From positions 1 through 5,070 of the forward strand of contig JAGVIO010000072.1 in the NCBI GenBank assembly GCA_020056025.1: a DNA stretch of 5,070 nucleotides. The letters are read 5' to 3'. This stretch comes from an archaeon (GTDB lineage Archaea > Nanobdellota > Nanobdellia > Woesearchaeales > WJKL01). Numbering within the stretch: the stretch's first letter is position 1; the number at the start of each line of letters is the position of its first letter. Made by a program: the position numbers and the translations under genes. This document shows positions 5,058 to 5,070 of the stretch, in pieces. The notes below the pieces were generated by a model. That model was not told the origin of the DNA and did not search any database. It saw nothing but the letters and a program-made list of their open reading frames with translations.

Positions 5058-5070
5058 ATGGGAAAATATA
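5058..5070 (+). CDS. Start of a further operon gene (first four codons only)
   Basis: ATG followed by codons for Gly-Lys-Tyr, then the window ends. The strong ribosome binding site and the 12-nt gap after ATPase B indicate a real, co-transcribed gene. Nothing can be said about its product. Confidence 0.55.

Noticed and set aside
2985..5070. Archaellum operon with ATPase B as ArlH/FlaH
   Set aside because: No ArlI-type secretion ATPase, ArlJ membrane protein or archaellin is visible, and ATPase B has the classic KaiC opening motif; genes beyond the window could still change this.

Overview
The window looks like a piece of an AT-rich archaeal chromosome, most likely from a DPANN-type lineage (Woesearchaeota/Pacearchaeota-like). 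That placement is an inference from four things: an XPD/Rad3-family Fe-S helicase, two single-domain KaiC-like ATPases, AT-rich TATA boxes placed about 27-30 nt before start codons (archaeal leaderless transcription), and a small secreted protein with the 'ITGAVV' segment I associate with DPANN surface proteins. No mobile element, CRISPR array, tRNA or rRNA is visible.

Layout. (1) Positions 1-1292, minus strand: the N-terminal 430 residues of an XPD-type helicase, running off the left edge. (2) 1293-1516: divergent promoter region. (3) 1517-1786, plus strand: an 89-residue winged-helix regulator followed by a T-rich terminator. (4) 1830-2072, minus strand: an 80-residue membrane-anchored protein with eight cysteines. 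(5) 2112-2849, minus strand: KaiC-like ATPase A. (6) 2850-2984: a compact divergent promoter region with an imperfect dyad exactly midway between two TATA boxes. (7) 2985-5070, plus strand: a tight operon with a secreted beta-sandwich protein carrying a C-terminal membrane anchor, a 45-residue membrane mini-protein overlapping it by 4 nt, a six-helix rhomboid-family protein, KaiC-like ATPase B, and the first codons of another gene.

The most interesting part is 2112-5070. Two KaiC-like ATPases, one on each side of a shared symmetrical control region, are linked to a surface sensor/anchor-like protein, a tiny membrane protein and a rhomboid-like intramembrane protease. A possible reading is a membrane-signalling or regulated-proteolysis module in which the rhomboid acts on the operon's own type I membrane protein and the KaiC-like proteins act as cytosolic ATP-driven switches. 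This is inference from gene order and motifs only; each component belongs to a recognisable fold family, but I do not know a described system with this combination.
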